Notes: a model not told the origin generated them from the sequence alone. DNA of 64,000 nucleotides from Synechococcus sp. Nb3U1 (GCF_021533835.1 NZ_JAKFYQ010000001.1:5001-69000); one strand, 5' to 3'; shown: positions 9,392 to 19,125, counted from the first letter of the stretch. Program-made: numbers and translations.

Positions 9392-10249
9392 CTAGGGTGC
9401 TTGCACAGGTGGTGGGGGCGGATCGTTGCGTAGGAAGGGCTGCACCGCCACGAACCCCAGCCCGAAAGAGCCGATCACCAAAATGACCGCGGCAGCCATC
9501 CAAAGAACGGTGGATCCCTGGGATCCGTGGTGTTGATCCCGTACCCGCTGGTAAACACCTGTGGGATAAGCCTCGGCATAGGGATCCGAACCGCCCATAT
9601 CCTGCATTAATTCATCCAGGGAAGGCACCTGATAGCCAGCGCGGGGGTAAGACTCGGCAGGAGTGTCGTGGCGGGGACGGGCAAACCCTGGCACAGTGGC
9701 TTCTGGTCGGGAGGGGGCTGGTCTGGGGGGAGTCTCAAAGGGGGCAGAAAAGCCGGGGGTGTAGGTTTCCGGATAACTGTTCGATGGGAAGGACGAGGTT
9801 CCGTTGCCGGTTTGTCGGCGCTTGAGACGATTCAAAAAGTCATAGGTAGGAGGAGCTTCTGGGGGGCTGGGATCTGGAGTGCGGGTTGGTTGAAAAGGTT
9901 GGGATCCCCCTTCAGAAGCAGCGGCAGCTTGGGCAGCCTGCCCAATTTGCTGTAGACGTTTCAGGGTGTGACCCAACTGACCTTGAAATTCCTGGCTGAT
10001 GCCGGCAATTTCTCCCGACAGTTGTTGATGCAAAGACCGCAGGCGCTGGTTTTCTGCAGAGAGCTGGCTCACTTGCTGGCGGGCAGACTCCAGTTCTTCC
10101 GCCACCTGTTGATACACCTGAATCGGCACCACCCCCGGCCCGGTTTCCATCGCAGAAGGGGAGGGATAACCATTGCGGGACAAACCACTAAGGTTGCCAT
10201 TGCCGTTGCGCACTCCAGAGGGGTTGGATCCCCGAAAATCGTACTGCAT
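9392..10249 (-). CDS. Hypothetical protein with coiled coil and C-terminal membrane anchor
   Basis: 285 aa, family not recognised. Residues about 45-105 are a predicted coiled coil rich in Gln, Glu and Leu (VAEELESARQQVSQL). The middle 150 residues are low complexity, rich in Pro, Ser, Thr and Arg, and likely disordered. A single hydrophobic helix (MAAAVILVIGSFGLGFVAV) lies about 15 residues from the proline-rich C-terminus. This is the layout of a tail-anchored membrane protein with its coiled coil in the cytoplasm. It faces the amidohydrolase convergently and is separated from nrdR by 285 bases in which I see no gene. Its function is unknown. Confidence 0.65.
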   Translation of the reverse strand: MQYDFRGSNPSGVRNGNGNLSGLSRNGYPSPSAMETGPGVVPIQVYQQVAEELESARQQVSQLSAENQRLRSLHQQLSGEIAGISQEFQGQLGHTLKRLQQIGQAAQAAAASEGGSQPFQPTRTPDPSPPEAPPTYDFLNRLKRRQTGNGTSSFPSNSYPETYTPGFSAPFETPPRPAPSRPEATVPGFARPRHDTPAESYPRAGYQVPSLDELMQDMGGSDPYAEAYPTGVYQRVRDQHHGSQGSTVLWMAAAVILVIGSFGLGFVAVQPFLRNDPPPPPVQAP

Positions 10250-10534
10250 AAGTGGAATATCGACTCCGATAGATTAGGAACCTGGGGAGGTTGTCACAGG
10301 GATCCCCGACAGATGAAACTGCAAAGGTTCCCCAAGATATAGTGCTGAATACGGCTAGACCATCATATCCAACACTAGCATTAGTGTAAGCAGCGATTGC
10401 TACCCCAAGCATACCGCCAAGCCCTTCGGATGGGTGGCATCTTGCAGCAATTTTTTCCACCCACAAGCGCCAGTCCCGCAACGGTCTGAAGTTAGGAGCC
10501 CTTGGCAGAGGCTGAAGGGCTTATAGGTGATGGC

Positions 10535-11065
10535 CTAAGAGTACCCGCCCACCCAATCAGGGGATCCTTCAGAACCCGGGGACTCCCGCAACAGACGCTC
10601 CAGATCGTCCCGCAGCGGTGGCTCCAACTGCTCCAGCTCGTTGACAAAGTCTCTCACCCCTTGGAACTGACGGTAGACAGAAGCAAAGCGCACATAGGCC
10701 ACTTCGCTCAAATTCTGCAGCCGATCTAGAACCATTTCGCCGATGCGCAGGGTGGTGACTTCCTGGACATCCTCCAGTTGCAGCTTTTCTTCAATCTCGT
10801 TGACCAGCTCTTCCATCTGCTTGACGCTGACCTGGGTTTTCTGACAAGCCCGCATCACCCCCTGCAAAATTTTGCTGCGATTAAAGCTTTCGCGGGATCC
10901 ATCCCGTTTGATTACCATGATCGGCACAAATTCGATGCGCTCGTAGGTGGTGAAGCGGTAGCCACAGGCCATGCATTCTCGCCGCCGCCGCACACTTTGG
11001 CCAGCTTCTGCCGAACGAGATTCCAAAACGCGGATCTCTTGTTTGCTACAGCGGGGACATTTCAT
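10535..11065 (-). CDS. nrdR: Transcriptional repressor NrdR
   Basis: 176 aa. The N-terminal zinc ribbon has cysteines at 3, 6, 31 and 34 (KCPRC and ECMACG), followed by the ATP-cone domain starting about residue 47 ([13 protein letters not shown]). NrdR senses ATP/dATP and represses ribonucleotide reductase genes by binding NrdR boxes. The C-terminal tail after residue 150 is longer than in E. coli NrdR (149 aa) and acidic, as is common in cyanobacteria. No NrdR box was recognised in the window. It lies about 50 bases after the leftward photolyase gene, so the two may be cotranscribed. Confidence 0.95.
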   Translation of the reverse strand: MKCPRCSKQEIRVLESRSAEAGQSVRRRRECMACGYRFTTYERIEFVPIMVIKRDGSRESFNRSKILQGVMRACQKTQVSVKQMEELVNEIEEKLQLEDVQEVTTLRIGEMVLDRLQNLSEVAYVRFASVYRQFQGVRDFVNELEQLEPPLRDDLERLLRESPGSEGSPDWVGGYS

Positions 11066-11116
11066 GGCTGGCGATCCTTAACAAACTGACAGGTCAAGAG
11101 GGAAGGTGCTCCGATC

Positions 11117-12697
11117 TTATCGGACGAATTGTGCAGGGGAAGGACTCCGTTCGCTGGGTGTTGGTTGCAGGCGCTCCCACCAAGCAGCAGCTTGAGCCTG
11201 GATTTGAGCTATGAGTTCCGATTCCATCCGATCCAGATGAACCAGTACCAGTCGCATCCTGCCTAAGGACGCCAGGAGGGAGCGGTGACGCAACAGAAAG
11301 TCCCAATAAAAAATATTAAAGGGACAAGCGTGTTCCCCTACCTTTTCGCTGTGATTGTAGCGGCAATTGCGGCAATAGTCGCTCATCTTGTGGATGTACT
11401 GAGCGGAAGCTGCGTAGGGTTTGCTGGCTAGCAAGCCGCCATCGGCAAACAGACCCATGCCCAGCACATTCGTCTGCATCACCCAGTCGTAGCTGTCGAT
11501 AAAAACATCGTGAAACCACGCCTCTACCGCTTGAGGTTGGATACCACTAATAAGGGCAAAATTACTGAGGAGCATCAGCCGTTGGATGTGGTGAGCGTAG
11601 CCGTGGCGATGAATTTGCTTCAGGGTTTGCTGCAAACAGGCCATGTCGGTGTCGGTAGTCCAGAAGAAGTTGGGCAAAGGTCGGGTGTGGTCGAAAAAGT
11701 TGTTTTGGTTATAACCCTTGGGCATTTGGTATTCATAGAGGCCGCGCATGTACTCTCGCCAGCCTAGGATTTGCCGGATGAAGCCTTCGGCCGAGGTGAT
11801 CGGGATCCCGCCCTGGGTATAGGCGGCTTCGGCGGCAGCGACGACTTCTTGGGGGGTGAGCAAACCCAAGTTCAGGTAGGGGGAGAGCAGGGCGTGGTAG
11901 AGAAAGTCTTCGCCGGTTTGCATGGCATCTTGCCAGGGGCCGAAGTGGGGCAGTTTTGCCTGGATAAAATGCTCCAGGACTTGCAGGGCTTGGGAGCGAG
12001 TCACCGCCCAGTCGAACCTGGTCAGGGATCCGAAATGCTGCCCGTGGCATTGCTTGACCTTCTGGATCACTGCTTGGGTAAGGGCATCGGGGGGGAAGTA
12101 CAGAGGCGTTGGGTAGCGGATCCCGGCTTTGGGGGGTTTGCGGTTTTCGCGGTCGTAGTTCCAGCGTCCGCCCAGGGGTTTGTTGCCGTCCATGAGGATC
12201 CGAAAGCGTTTGCGCCCTTCTCGGTAAAAATCCTCCATGAGCAGCCGTTTGCGCCCCGTGGCCCAGTCGATAAATGAGCGGCTTGTCCAGAAAAAGTGGT
12301 TGTTTTCTAGCAGCACAATTGGGCAGGGCAGGGTGGATCCCAGTTTTTCTACCTCGGCGCGGAAGGGAATATCGGCGGGCTGCATGAGGCGAATTTGGCT
12401 TAGCTGCTCTTGCTTGGCCCAGGCTTGCAGAGGTTCGGCAAAGCCGTCCGACTCCACATAGGTAACGGGGTAGCCCCGAACTCGTAACTCTTGGGCAAAG
12501 TGGCGCATGGCCGACCACACCAGCACCAACTTTTGCTGATGATAGTTGCGGCGGTCGGCCCAAGTTGAGGACTCGATCAAGATCACCGGGATCCGCTCCG
12601 GTACTAAAGCCGCTAAAGAGGCCAGGGCCGCCTGTTGGGGGTGCAGTTGATCTCCAAGGATCCAAACCCCTTCTGGGCCAGTGGGTGCGGTAGTCAT
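11117..12697 (-). CDS. FeS bacterial cryptochrome/photolyase (PhrB family)
   Basis: 526 aa from the ATG at 12697; an in-frame ATG at 12748 would add 17 poorly conserved residues. It belongs to the deoxyribodipyrimidine photolyase-related group, which binds FAD, a lumazine-type antenna and a [4Fe-4S] cluster. The N-terminal Rossmann part begins WILGDQLHPQQAAL. The C-terminal FAD-binding helical domain includes LGMGLFADGGLLASKPYA, and the cluster cysteines lie in YCRNCRYN and HACPFN. Studied members repair (6-4) photoproducts with blue light, or act as photoreceptors; which applies here is open. It is followed by nrdR on the same strand. Confidence 0.92.
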   Translation of the reverse strand: MTTAPTGPEGVWILGDQLHPQQAALASLAALVPERIPVILIESSTWADRRNYHQQKLVLVWSAMRHFAQELRVRGYPVTYVESDGFAEPLQAWAKQEQLSQIRLMQPADIPFRAEVEKLGSTLPCPIVLLENNHFFWTSRSFIDWATGRKRLLMEDFYREGRKRFRILMDGNKPLGGRWNYDRENRKPPKAGIRYPTPLYFPPDALTQAVIQKVKQCHGQHFGSLTRFDWAVTRSQALQVLEHFIQAKLPHFGPWQDAMQTGEDFLYHALLSPYLNLGLLTPQEVVAAAEAAYTQGGIPITSAEGFIRQILGWREYMRGLYEYQMPKGYNQNNFFDHTRPLPNFFWTTDTDMACLQQTLKQIHRHGYAHHIQRLMLLSNFALISGIQPQAVEAWFHDVFIDSYDWVMQTNVLGMGLFADGGLLASKPYAASAQYIHKMSDYCRNCRYNHSEKVGEHACPFNIFYWDFLLRHRSLLASLGRMRLVLVHLDRMESELIAQIQAQAAAWWERLQPTPSERSPSPAQFVR

Positions 12698-12806
12698 CGG
12701 ATCCCTTGCAATGCAACAGCTTGAGTTTAGCTGCTCAGGCTGTTGCAAAATCGCTAGGGGGCTGTCCCGAAAATCTTTTACCGACGACCCGCTGAGGTGA
12801 ACAGGC

Positions 12807-13679
12807 TCAACCTGCTAGGTGGAGGGGGGTGCCACAGCGTTTACAGAATTGGGCATCCACATCGTGTTGGGGCCATCCACAGCCTGGGCAGTCCCGTTGC
12901 ACCGAGCTGCCGCTTTTCACCAGTTGTTTGATCAAATCCCCTACCTGCCAGGGGATCAGAGCAATGCCCGTCAGGATCATCAATACCGTCAACAAGCGGC
13001 CCAACTCAGAACTGGGGGTGAGATCCCCAAATCCCACCGTGGTCATGGTGACGACGGAAAAGTAGAACGCATCCAGAAAGGTGGCAAAGGTGCTGGGGTT
13101 GACCGGATGCTCCACCTGGTAAATCAACCCTGAGTAGACAAAGAGAATGGCAAACAGGGTGAAGAAAATACGCAGCAAAATGCGGCTGTCGGAGGAGATG
13201 ACTTGCCCAAAGAGGGTTTTGCCCTCCACCAGGCGCAACAGCCGTAGAATACGGAACCAACGAAAAATGCGAATAAAGCGAATATCGGTAATGCCGGCAA
13301 AAAAGGGTAGGATCGCCAGCAAATCAATAATTGAATATAGGCTGATCAGATAGCGAATTTTTTGAGGGGCAGCAGCAAAACGCAGTAGATACTCCACCAC
13401 AAATAGGCCGAGAATAACCCGATCCACCCGTTCCAACCCCAGGCGCACCGCAAGTGGAATCGGATAGGTTTCTATTACAAAAAAGGTGACCGAACAGAAG
13501 GCCAGCACGGTGACCAGCAAATTCACCCAGCGGCTTTCGGGGGTGTCTTGATCTCCCCAGTAGCGTTGGAGGATCCCAGAATGAGCAAGCTCAGTTTGGG
13601 CGGGAGCCTGGGAGTGTAGGGTGGTCACGAGCGGGATCCGTCTAGGAGGGGTATCGAGAGGACTGAACTTTTGGCGCAC
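12807..13679 (-). CDS. Voltage-gated potassium channel-like ion transporter with C-terminal zinc ribbon
   Basis: 290 aa, starting from a GTG. It has six predicted membrane segments. The S4 voltage-sensor helix carries regularly spaced arginines (RFIRIFRWFRILRLLRLV), and the pore loop has the K+ selectivity filter TVGFGD. After S6 there is a short linker and a zinc-ribbon-like pair, CPGC and CKRC, about 16 residues apart at the extreme C-terminus. The channel core is standard for bacterial Kv-type channels. The cysteine pair is an uncommon cytoplasmic addition that may bind zinc and help assembly or regulation. It stands alone, divergent from maf. Confidence 0.88.
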   Translation of the reverse strand: MRQKFSPLDTPPRRIPLVTTLHSQAPAQTELAHSGILQRYWGDQDTPESRWVNLLVTVLAFCSVTFFVIETYPIPLAVRLGLERVDRVILGLFVVEYLLRFAAAPQKIRYLISLYSIIDLLAILPFFAGITDIRFIRIFRWFRILRLLRLVEGKTLFGQVISSDSRILLRIFFTLFAILFVYSGLIYQVEHPVNPSTFATFLDAFYFSVVTMTTVGFGDLTPSSELGRLLTVLMILTGIALIPWQVGDLIKQLVKSGSSVQRDCPGCGWPQHDVDAQFCKRCGTPLHLAG

Positions 13680-13717
13680 ACTGGAAGGGAAACCTCTAGG
13701 TGCTTGGTGCTGAACCG

Positions 13718-14314
13718 ATGTTGCCTCCTATCGTACTGGCTTCGCAATCAACCGCCCGCCGCCAACTGTTAGAGGCCGCCGGGATCCCCTACCGGGTTCA
13801 ACCCAGCTACTTTGACGAAGACCAAATTCAACTGTCGGATCCGGCGCAACTGGTGCAAAAACTGGCCTTAGCCAAAGCAGAAGTGGTGGCGGCTCAGCAA
13901 CGGGATCCCGCTTTGGTGTTGGGAGCTGACTCGGTGCTCTATTTGCAGGGAGAGATCTTGGGCAAGCCTGCCGATGCAGCTGAAGCAGAACGCCGCTGGC
14001 GACAAATGCGCGGTCAGGTGGGAGAACTTTTTACTGGACATGCCCTGGTGGATACCATCCAAGGTCGCCGTCTCACCCATTACGGTCTGACGCGGGTGTT
14101 TTTTGCCAAGCCCAGCGATGAGGAGATCCGCGCTTATGTGGCTACCGGGGAGCCTCTGGTCTGTGCCGGGTGTTTTGCCATCGATGGTCGTGGGAGCCTG
14201 TTTGTGGAGCGGATCGAGGGCTGTCACGGCAATGTGATCGGGCTGAGTTTGCCCCTGCTGCGGCGTATGGTTCAGGAGTTGGGTTATTCTCTCACGGAAG
14301 CCTGGGATCCCTGA
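13718..14314 (+). CDS. maf: Maf-like nucleoside triphosphate pyrophosphatase
   Basis: 198 aa from the ATG at 13718; a GTG at 13700 is an alternative. The Maf signature [16 protein letters not shown] opens the protein. The catalytic aspartate region is [10 protein letters not shown], and the C-terminus has the family segment [19 protein letters not shown]. The family hydrolyses non-canonical or modified nucleoside triphosphates to monophosphate and pyrophosphate and is linked to septum arrest in Bacillus. Its substrate preference (dTTP/UTP or 7-methyl-GTP type) was not decided here. It is convergent with gatB with only 6 bases between the stop codons. Confidence 0.93.
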   Translation: MLPPIVLASQSTARRQLLEAAGIPYRVQPSYFDEDQIQLSDPAQLVQKLALAKAEVVAAQQRDPALVLGADSVLYLQGEILGKPADAAEAERRWRQMRGQVGELFTGHALVDTIQGRRLTHYGLTRVFFAKPSDEEIRAYVATGEPLVCAGCFAIDGRGSLFVERIEGCHGNVIGLSLPLLRRMVQELGYSLTEAWDP

Positions 14315-14320
14315 TGTGCA

Positions 14321-15793
14321 TCAGGCATCAAGCTGTTGCTTGAGCAGGTCATTGGCCAGTTTGGGATCCGCCCGACCTTGGGTTTTCTTCATCAGTTGCC
14401 CGACGAAGTAGCCGAATAGCTTGGTTTTGCCGCTGCGGTACTGCTCCAGTTGGTCGGGGTTCTCGGCGATGACCTCGGCGATCATCGTTTCGAGGGCACC
14501 GCTATCGGAGATTTGCGTCATGCCCTTGGCTGCCACCAGGGCTTGTGCCGAGCCGCCTTTTTCCAGGAGTTCCGGCAGGATTTCCTTGGCAATTTTGCTG
14601 GAAATGGTGCCCTTGTCGATCAAGCCGATCAGCTCGGCTAGAGTTTCCGGCTTGAGGGCGATATCGGGGTAGTCCAACTTGTGGGTGTTTAGGTAACTGG
14701 CGATGTCGCTCATCATCCAGTTGGCGGCAGCTTTCGGGTCGGCCCCGGCGGCGATCACCGCTTCAAAATACTCAGCCGTATTGCGTTCATCGCTCAGGTA
14801 GCGGGCATCGTACACTGAGAGGGCATATTCACTTTGGTAGCGTTGCCGCTTGATGGCGGGCAGCTCTGGCAGTTCGGCTTTCCAACGGGCTTTTTGAGCT
14901 TCTGTAACACGAATCGGCAGCAGATCCGGCTCAGGGAAATAGCGATAGTCGCTGGATCCCTCTTTTTTGCGCATGCTGATGGTGCGCTGGCTGTTCTCTT
15001 CCCAGAGGCGGGTTTCTTGCACGATCGGTTCGCCCGCTTCGATGGCTTTTACTTGACGGTTGAATTCGTATTCAATGGCCCGTTGGATGGCGTTGAAGGA
15101 GTTCATGTTTTTGATTTCCACCTTCGTGCCAAAAGTTTCAGAGCCCACCGGGCGCACGGAGATATTCACGTCGCAGCGCATGGATCCCTCTTGCAGGTTG
15201 CCATCGCAGAGGCCGGCATAACGCATAATGCGGCGCAGCTCTTGCACATATTCTGCTGCTTCTTCCCCGGTGCGGATATCCGGCTCGCTGACAATTTCAG
15301 CTAGGGGTACCCCAGCCCGGTTGAAGTCCACCAAGGAATAGCTGGAGCCAGAAAGTCGGTCGCTACCGGCATGAACCAGTTTGCCCGCATCTTCTTCCAT
15401 GTGCAGACGGGTGATGCCGATGCGTTTGGTGCGACCATTGCTGAGTTGGATCTCGATCCAGCCGTGAGTGGCAATTGGCAGATCGTACTGGGAGATCTGG
15501 TAGTTTTTGGGCAAGTCGGGGTAGAAGTACTGTTTGCGGTCGAACTTGCTGTAGGGGGCAATGGTGCAATTTAGGGCTAAACCCGCCTTGACGGCGTATT
15601 CCAGCACTTTCTCATTCAATACTGGCAAAGTTCCAGGCAAGCCCATACAAATCGGGTCGATATGAGTATTGGGGGGGGCACCAAATTCTGTCGCACTGCT
15701 GGAGAAGATTTTGGTTTGGGTGCTGAGCTGGCAGTGAACTTCCAACCCAATCACGGCTTCGTATTGCACTTTGGCGGGGGCAGCAGCAGTCAT
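14321..15793 (-). CDS. gatB: Aspartyl/glutamyl-tRNA amidotransferase subunit B
   Basis: 490 aa from the ATG at 15793; a GTG two codons upstream is in frame. The GatB signature runs through VIGLEVHCQLST and LPGTLPVLN near the N-terminus. Downstream is the kinase-like domain with GIPLE-type residues (RAGVPLAEIVSEPD), and the C-terminal YqeY-like helical domain ends in the tail AKLANDLLK-like segment. With GatA and GatC it converts Glu-tRNA(Gln) to Gln-tRNA(Gln), needed in cyanobacteria, which lack GlnRS in most lineages. GatA and GatC genes are not in the window. The length is normal. Confidence 0.97.
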   Translation of the reverse strand: MTAAAPAKVQYEAVIGLEVHCQLSTQTKIFSSSATEFGAPPNTHIDPICMGLPGTLPVLNEKVLEYAVKAGLALNCTIAPYSKFDRKQYFYPDLPKNYQISQYDLPIATHGWIEIQLSNGRTKRIGITRLHMEEDAGKLVHAGSDRLSGSSYSLVDFNRAGVPLAEIVSEPDIRTGEEAAEYVQELRRIMRYAGLCDGNLQEGSMRCDVNISVRPVGSETFGTKVEIKNMNSFNAIQRAIEYEFNRQVKAIEAGEPIVQETRLWEENSQRTISMRKKEGSSDYRYFPEPDLLPIRVTEAQKARWKAELPELPAIKRQRYQSEYALSVYDARYLSDERNTAEYFEAVIAAGADPKAAANWMMSDIASYLNTHKLDYPDIALKPETLAELIGLIDKGTISSKIAKEILPELLEKGGSAQALVAAKGMTQISDSGALETMIAEVIAENPDQLEQYRSGKTKLFGYFVGQLMKKTQGRADPKLANDLLKQQLDA

Positions 15794-15842
15794 GGGCACT
15801 AAAAGATTGCGGTGTACCTATTCTAGTGTTCGGGTGGGTAGG

Positions 15843-17654
15843 TTACTGTAGGTGGCTCAGGGGGAGGTCAAGACCTGGTGAGGCGGTGGCGGCGCGACTC
15901 GGCTGGCCCCAAAGCACCTGTTCCTGTCGATAAATGACGATGCCGGGTGGGGATCCCTTCGGTTTGAAAACCTGTTTGGGGCGGGTATAAACCACCGGCA
16001 CCTGATCGCTGAGGCGACCGCGACTAAAGTGAGCGGCCAAATCGGCAGCCGCCTGGAGATCGGCTTGTTCGGCCACAGCACCGGGGGGTAAACGCAATAA
16101 CACATGGCTACCTGGGATCTCTTGGGCATGAAACCACCAATCCTGCTCTTGGGCTAGGCGGAAGGTGAGCTGATCATTTTGCAGGTTGTTGCGCCCTACC
16201 CAGATCGTGAAACCACTGGGACTGGTGAAACGGTGTGGGTTAAAGGGTTCTGATGGAGTCCGCTTTGGGGATATGCGCTCCGGGCTTTCCAAGTAGTGCT
16301 GTTGGATCAATTCCTCTTCAATTTCCTTGAGGGTAGAAAGATCTTGCGGATCTCGGTAGGTTTCCAGGTGCAGCAGAGCAGACTCCACTTGTTCCAGGTA
16401 GAGAATTTCTTGATTGACCGTTTCTAGCAGAGGCCAGACCGCTTCTTGGGCGCGTTTTTGCTTGCGGTGCTTGCGGTAGTAGGCTTGGGCGTTGAGGATG
16501 GCATTTTTCTCGGGGTCGAGAGGGATCCCGATGGCATGACCCGTTTCAAAGTCTGGCAATTCAATGTGGTGCATCCCCGGCTGCCAAAGGTGCAGGTGCG
16601 CCATGAGTAGATCGGCTGCTTGCTTGGAGTGTTCGGCCTGGGCAGATCCAGCCAGCATGGTTTCGAATTGCTGTCGCCGTTGGTAGAGCTTTTTGAGCAG
16701 GTTGGAGAGTTTTTGCAGTAGACGGTGGCGCTCGCGCCCGAACTGCTCCCGGTTGAGATGGGCTTGGTAGTAGTCTTCGAGGAGCTGGTGCAGACCAGGT
16801 TGAGGTGGAGAAGATAAGGGATCCCGAGTTGCCGAGCTTGGGCCCACCCAGCCGAGGACAGTATAGCCATTGGGAGTTGGAGCCGGATCAAATTGCCCCT
16901 TTTCCAAGCGGGTTAACCAGTCTTGCCAGATCAGGAACAAGGCTTGCCAATCTTGAGCAGACAGTTGATTGCTGGGGGTTTGCGGCGGGATCCCGGCTTG
17001 CCAACACATTGCTTCTGCCAAATGCCGACTGAGGCCGCGATAACAGCGGAATAATCTTTGGCTGATCGGGCCAGGGATCAGGGCTACCCGTTCTTGCCAT
17101 TGGAACAAGGGTTCTGAGCGTGTTGGGATGGGATCTGTGAGGGCAGGAGGAGCCTCGTAGGGCAAGCCCGGCTGCACCGGACGTACCCGTGACTGGCGCT
17201 CGCTCACTCCGTGGCCGCTGGCCAAAATCCTGCCAACTTCATCCACCAACACGGCATTGCTGTATTTCCCCATCACCTCTAGGTAAAGGTGGCGTCGCGG
17301 CGGATCCCCAGGTCGAGGGGCAAAGCGGCAATCGATGACCCGTTCCCACTCATCCAGCAGAGCTAGCTCCGTCAGGGCCAGGCCCTTCAGTTGCCGTTGT
17401 AGCGGTTGGCTGAATTGAAACCCATCTGGCTCCTTGGCAGGAGGTTGACAGAGATGAATCCGCGCTGCCTGGGGATGCCAACACAACAGTAGACACAAAC
17501 GGGCCTTCAGGGTACGCAATCCTAGGAGGATCGTCCACAGATTCGTCTGGTGAATCCATTCCAAGCGAGCGGGCAATAGGGGATCCCGACCCGCCTCAAA
17601 CCGAGTCAGATCCGCGAGCACAGCACGCAGGGTGGTTAGATCAACCGGTTGCAT
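15843..17654 (-). CDS. Rqc2/RqcH-type NFACT protein (ribosome quality control)
   Basis: 603 aa. The NFACT-N domain comes first, then a helix-hairpin-helix part and a long coiled coil (about residues 300-345, RHRLLQKLSNLLKKLYQRR). The C-terminal NFACT-R domain has WVGRNNLQNDQLTF, WWFHAQEIPGSHV and VVYTRPKQVFKPKG. The family binds stalled 50S-peptidyl-tRNA complexes and recruits Ala-tRNA to add alanine tails; it was earlier called fibronectin-binding protein A. The position matching the essential Asp-Arg pair of RqcH reads Glu-Arg (EWERVI). It is between gatB and thrC on the same strand. Confidence 0.9.
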   Translation of the reverse strand: MQPVDLTTLRAVLADLTRFEAGRDPLLPARLEWIHQTNLWTILLGLRTLKARLCLLLCWHPQAARIHLCQPPAKEPDGFQFSQPLQRQLKGLALTELALLDEWERVIDCRFAPRPGDPPRRHLYLEVMGKYSNAVLVDEVGRILASGHGVSERQSRVRPVQPGLPYEAPPALTDPIPTRSEPLFQWQERVALIPGPISQRLFRCYRGLSRHLAEAMCWQAGIPPQTPSNQLSAQDWQALFLIWQDWLTRLEKGQFDPAPTPNGYTVLGWVGPSSATRDPLSSPPQPGLHQLLEDYYQAHLNREQFGRERHRLLQKLSNLLKKLYQRRQQFETMLAGSAQAEHSKQAADLLMAHLHLWQPGMHHIELPDFETGHAIGIPLDPEKNAILNAQAYYRKHRKQKRAQEAVWPLLETVNQEILYLEQVESALLHLETYRDPQDLSTLKEIEEELIQQHYLESPERISPKRTPSEPFNPHRFTSPSGFTIWVGRNNLQNDQLTFRLAQEQDWWFHAQEIPGSHVLLRLPPGAVAEQADLQAAADLAAHFSRGRLSDQVPVVYTRPKQVFKPKGSPPGIVIYRQEQVLWGQPSRAATASPGLDLPLSHLQ

Positions 17655-17732
17655 CCCTGTTGCTCCTTTGCTTTGTGGAGAACCTGATCCTAATAACGAC
17701 CCAGTGAGGGATCCCTGCTGCCCAATAAAAGC

Positions 17733-18845
17733 CTAGAAGCCCATCAGACGAGCGACTACGGTAGGATCGGCCTCAACTCCCGTGTGGATTTGGGTTTGGC
17801 CCTGCTGAGTGGCCGTATCGGGATCCTTGAGGCCGTTGCCCGTCAGCACACACACCACCCGTGCCCCACTAGGCACCTGCTCCCGCCATTTCAGCAATCC
17901 CGCCACCGAAGCGGCACTGGCGGGCTCACAAAAGACCCCTTCTTCCGAAGCCAACAGCCGATAGGCGGCCAGAATCTCTGCATCGGTGACACTGTCCACC
18001 TGGCCACCACTCACCTGTACCGAGGCTTTTGCTTTCACCCAACTGGCGGGGTTGCCGATGCGAATGGCGGTGGCCACTGTTTCTGGATGTTCCACCACCC
18101 GATCCAAAACGATGGGAGCCGCACCTGCTGCCTCAAAGCCATGTAAACGGGGGCGACGGGTGGCCTTACCCTGCTGAAAATACTGGCTAAACCCCATCCA
18201 GTAGGCGGTGATGTTGCCGGCATTTCCGACCGGAATACAGAGCCAATCGGGGGCATCTCCAAGGGCATCCACCACTTCAAAAGCAGCCGTTTTTTGTCCT
18301 TCTAAACGGAAACGGTTGACGGAATTCACCAAGGCAATCGGGTAGTGTTCGGAGATCTGACGTACCATTTCCAGGGCCCGGTCGAAGTTGCCCTTGATGG
18401 CGATGATCTCCGCTCCGTACATCAAGGTTTGGGCCAGCTTGCCTTTGGCCACATACCCATCTGGGATCAATACATAAGCGCGCATCCCTCCTTTGGCGGC
18501 AAAAGCTGCTGCTGCTGCTGAGGTATTGCCAGTGCTGGCACAGATCACGGCTTCTGCCCCTGCCTCTTTGGCCTTGGAGACGGCCATGGTCATGCCCCGA
18601 TCCTTGAAACTGCCGGTGGGATTGAGGCCATCCAACTTTAGATACACCTGACAGTCTCGTCCGAGGCACTGACTTAAGGCCGGAGAAGAGATCAGAGGGG
18701 TATTGCCCTCATGTAGGGTGACGATGGGGGTGGCGGCGCTGACAGGGAGCCATTCCCGATAGTGCTGGATCAGGCCAGGCCAAAGTCGGACTTGAGACTG
18801 TGGCCCACCAATGCGAGGGGAATGGGTGGGGTTCAGGGTCACCAT
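17733..18845 (-). CDS. thrC: Threonine synthase
   Basis: 370 aa PLP enzyme of fold type II. The PLP lysine is in the motif [14 protein letters not shown] near residue 83, and the phosphate-binding glycine loop is around [14 protein letters not shown]. It converts O-phospho-homoserine to threonine in the cytoplasm. The size matches the short bacterial/cyanobacterial class, without the long N-terminal SAM-regulated region of plants. Its start at 18845 is about 170 bases from petG, which reads the other way, so the space between holds divergent promoters. No lesion is seen. Confidence 0.96.
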   Translation of the reverse strand: MVTLNPTHSPRIGGPQSQVRLWPGLIQHYREWLPVSAATPIVTLHEGNTPLISSPALSQCLGRDCQVYLKLDGLNPTGSFKDRGMTMAVSKAKEAGAEAVICASTGNTSAAAAAFAAKGGMRAYVLIPDGYVAKGKLAQTLMYGAEIIAIKGNFDRALEMVRQISEHYPIALVNSVNRFRLEGQKTAAFEVVDALGDAPDWLCIPVGNAGNITAYWMGFSQYFQQGKATRRPRLHGFEAAGAAPIVLDRVVEHPETVATAIRIGNPASWVKAKASVQVSGGQVDSVTDAEILAAYRLLASEEGVFCEPASAASVAGLLKWREQVPSGARVVCVLTGNGLKDPDTATQQGQTQIHTGVEADPTVVARLMGF

Positions 18846-19011
18846 GCAGCAGGAAACGCCAATACCAGGGCTGGGAAGAAGGTTTGCTTCTTAACTGTAG
18901 CTGGTCGTGTCGGTGCTGCGAAGCACTTAGATAAGGATCCCGACTGGAACGGTGAGGATAAGTTTGGGCTTGGCTTATGATGATCTAGGTTCAAATTGGG
19001 AGGTCTGTGTC

Positions 19012-19125
19012 ATGATCGAGCCGATTTTGTTGGGGATCGTTCTGGGAATGGTGGTAGTCACCTTGGCCGGGCTGTTTGTGGCTGCCTATATGCAGTACCA
19101 GCGCGGCAATAAGCTTGGTTTGTAG
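19012..19125 (+). CDS. petG: Cytochrome b6f complex subunit PetG
   Basis: A 37-aa gene. The protein begins [17 protein letters not shown], is one transmembrane helix, and ends YQRGNKLGL. Both the exact length of 37 residues and the MxEPLLxGIVLG start and AYxQYxRG end match PetG, the small subunit required for assembly of the cytochrome b6f complex in thylakoid membranes. A good Shine-Dalgarno sequence, TTGGGAGG, lies 8-15 bases before the ATG. It is followed 59 bases later by panC-cmk, and thrC diverges upstream. This is the clearest proof in the window that the organism is an oxygenic phototroph. Confidence 0.95.
   Translation: MIEPILLGIVLGMVVVTLAGLFVAAYMQYQRGNKLGL

Noticed and set aside
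10188-10481. 97-aa minus-strand frame in the gap before the tail-anchored protein gene
   Set aside because: It overlaps the start of the neighbouring gene and lacks any feature of the small photosystem or b6f subunits looked for there.
11733-12716. 327-aa open frame on the minus strand inside the photolyase gene
   Set aside because: It overlaps the clear photolyase reading frame completely, is rich in Pro, Arg and Gly typical of shadow frames in GC-rich DNA, and shows no domain.
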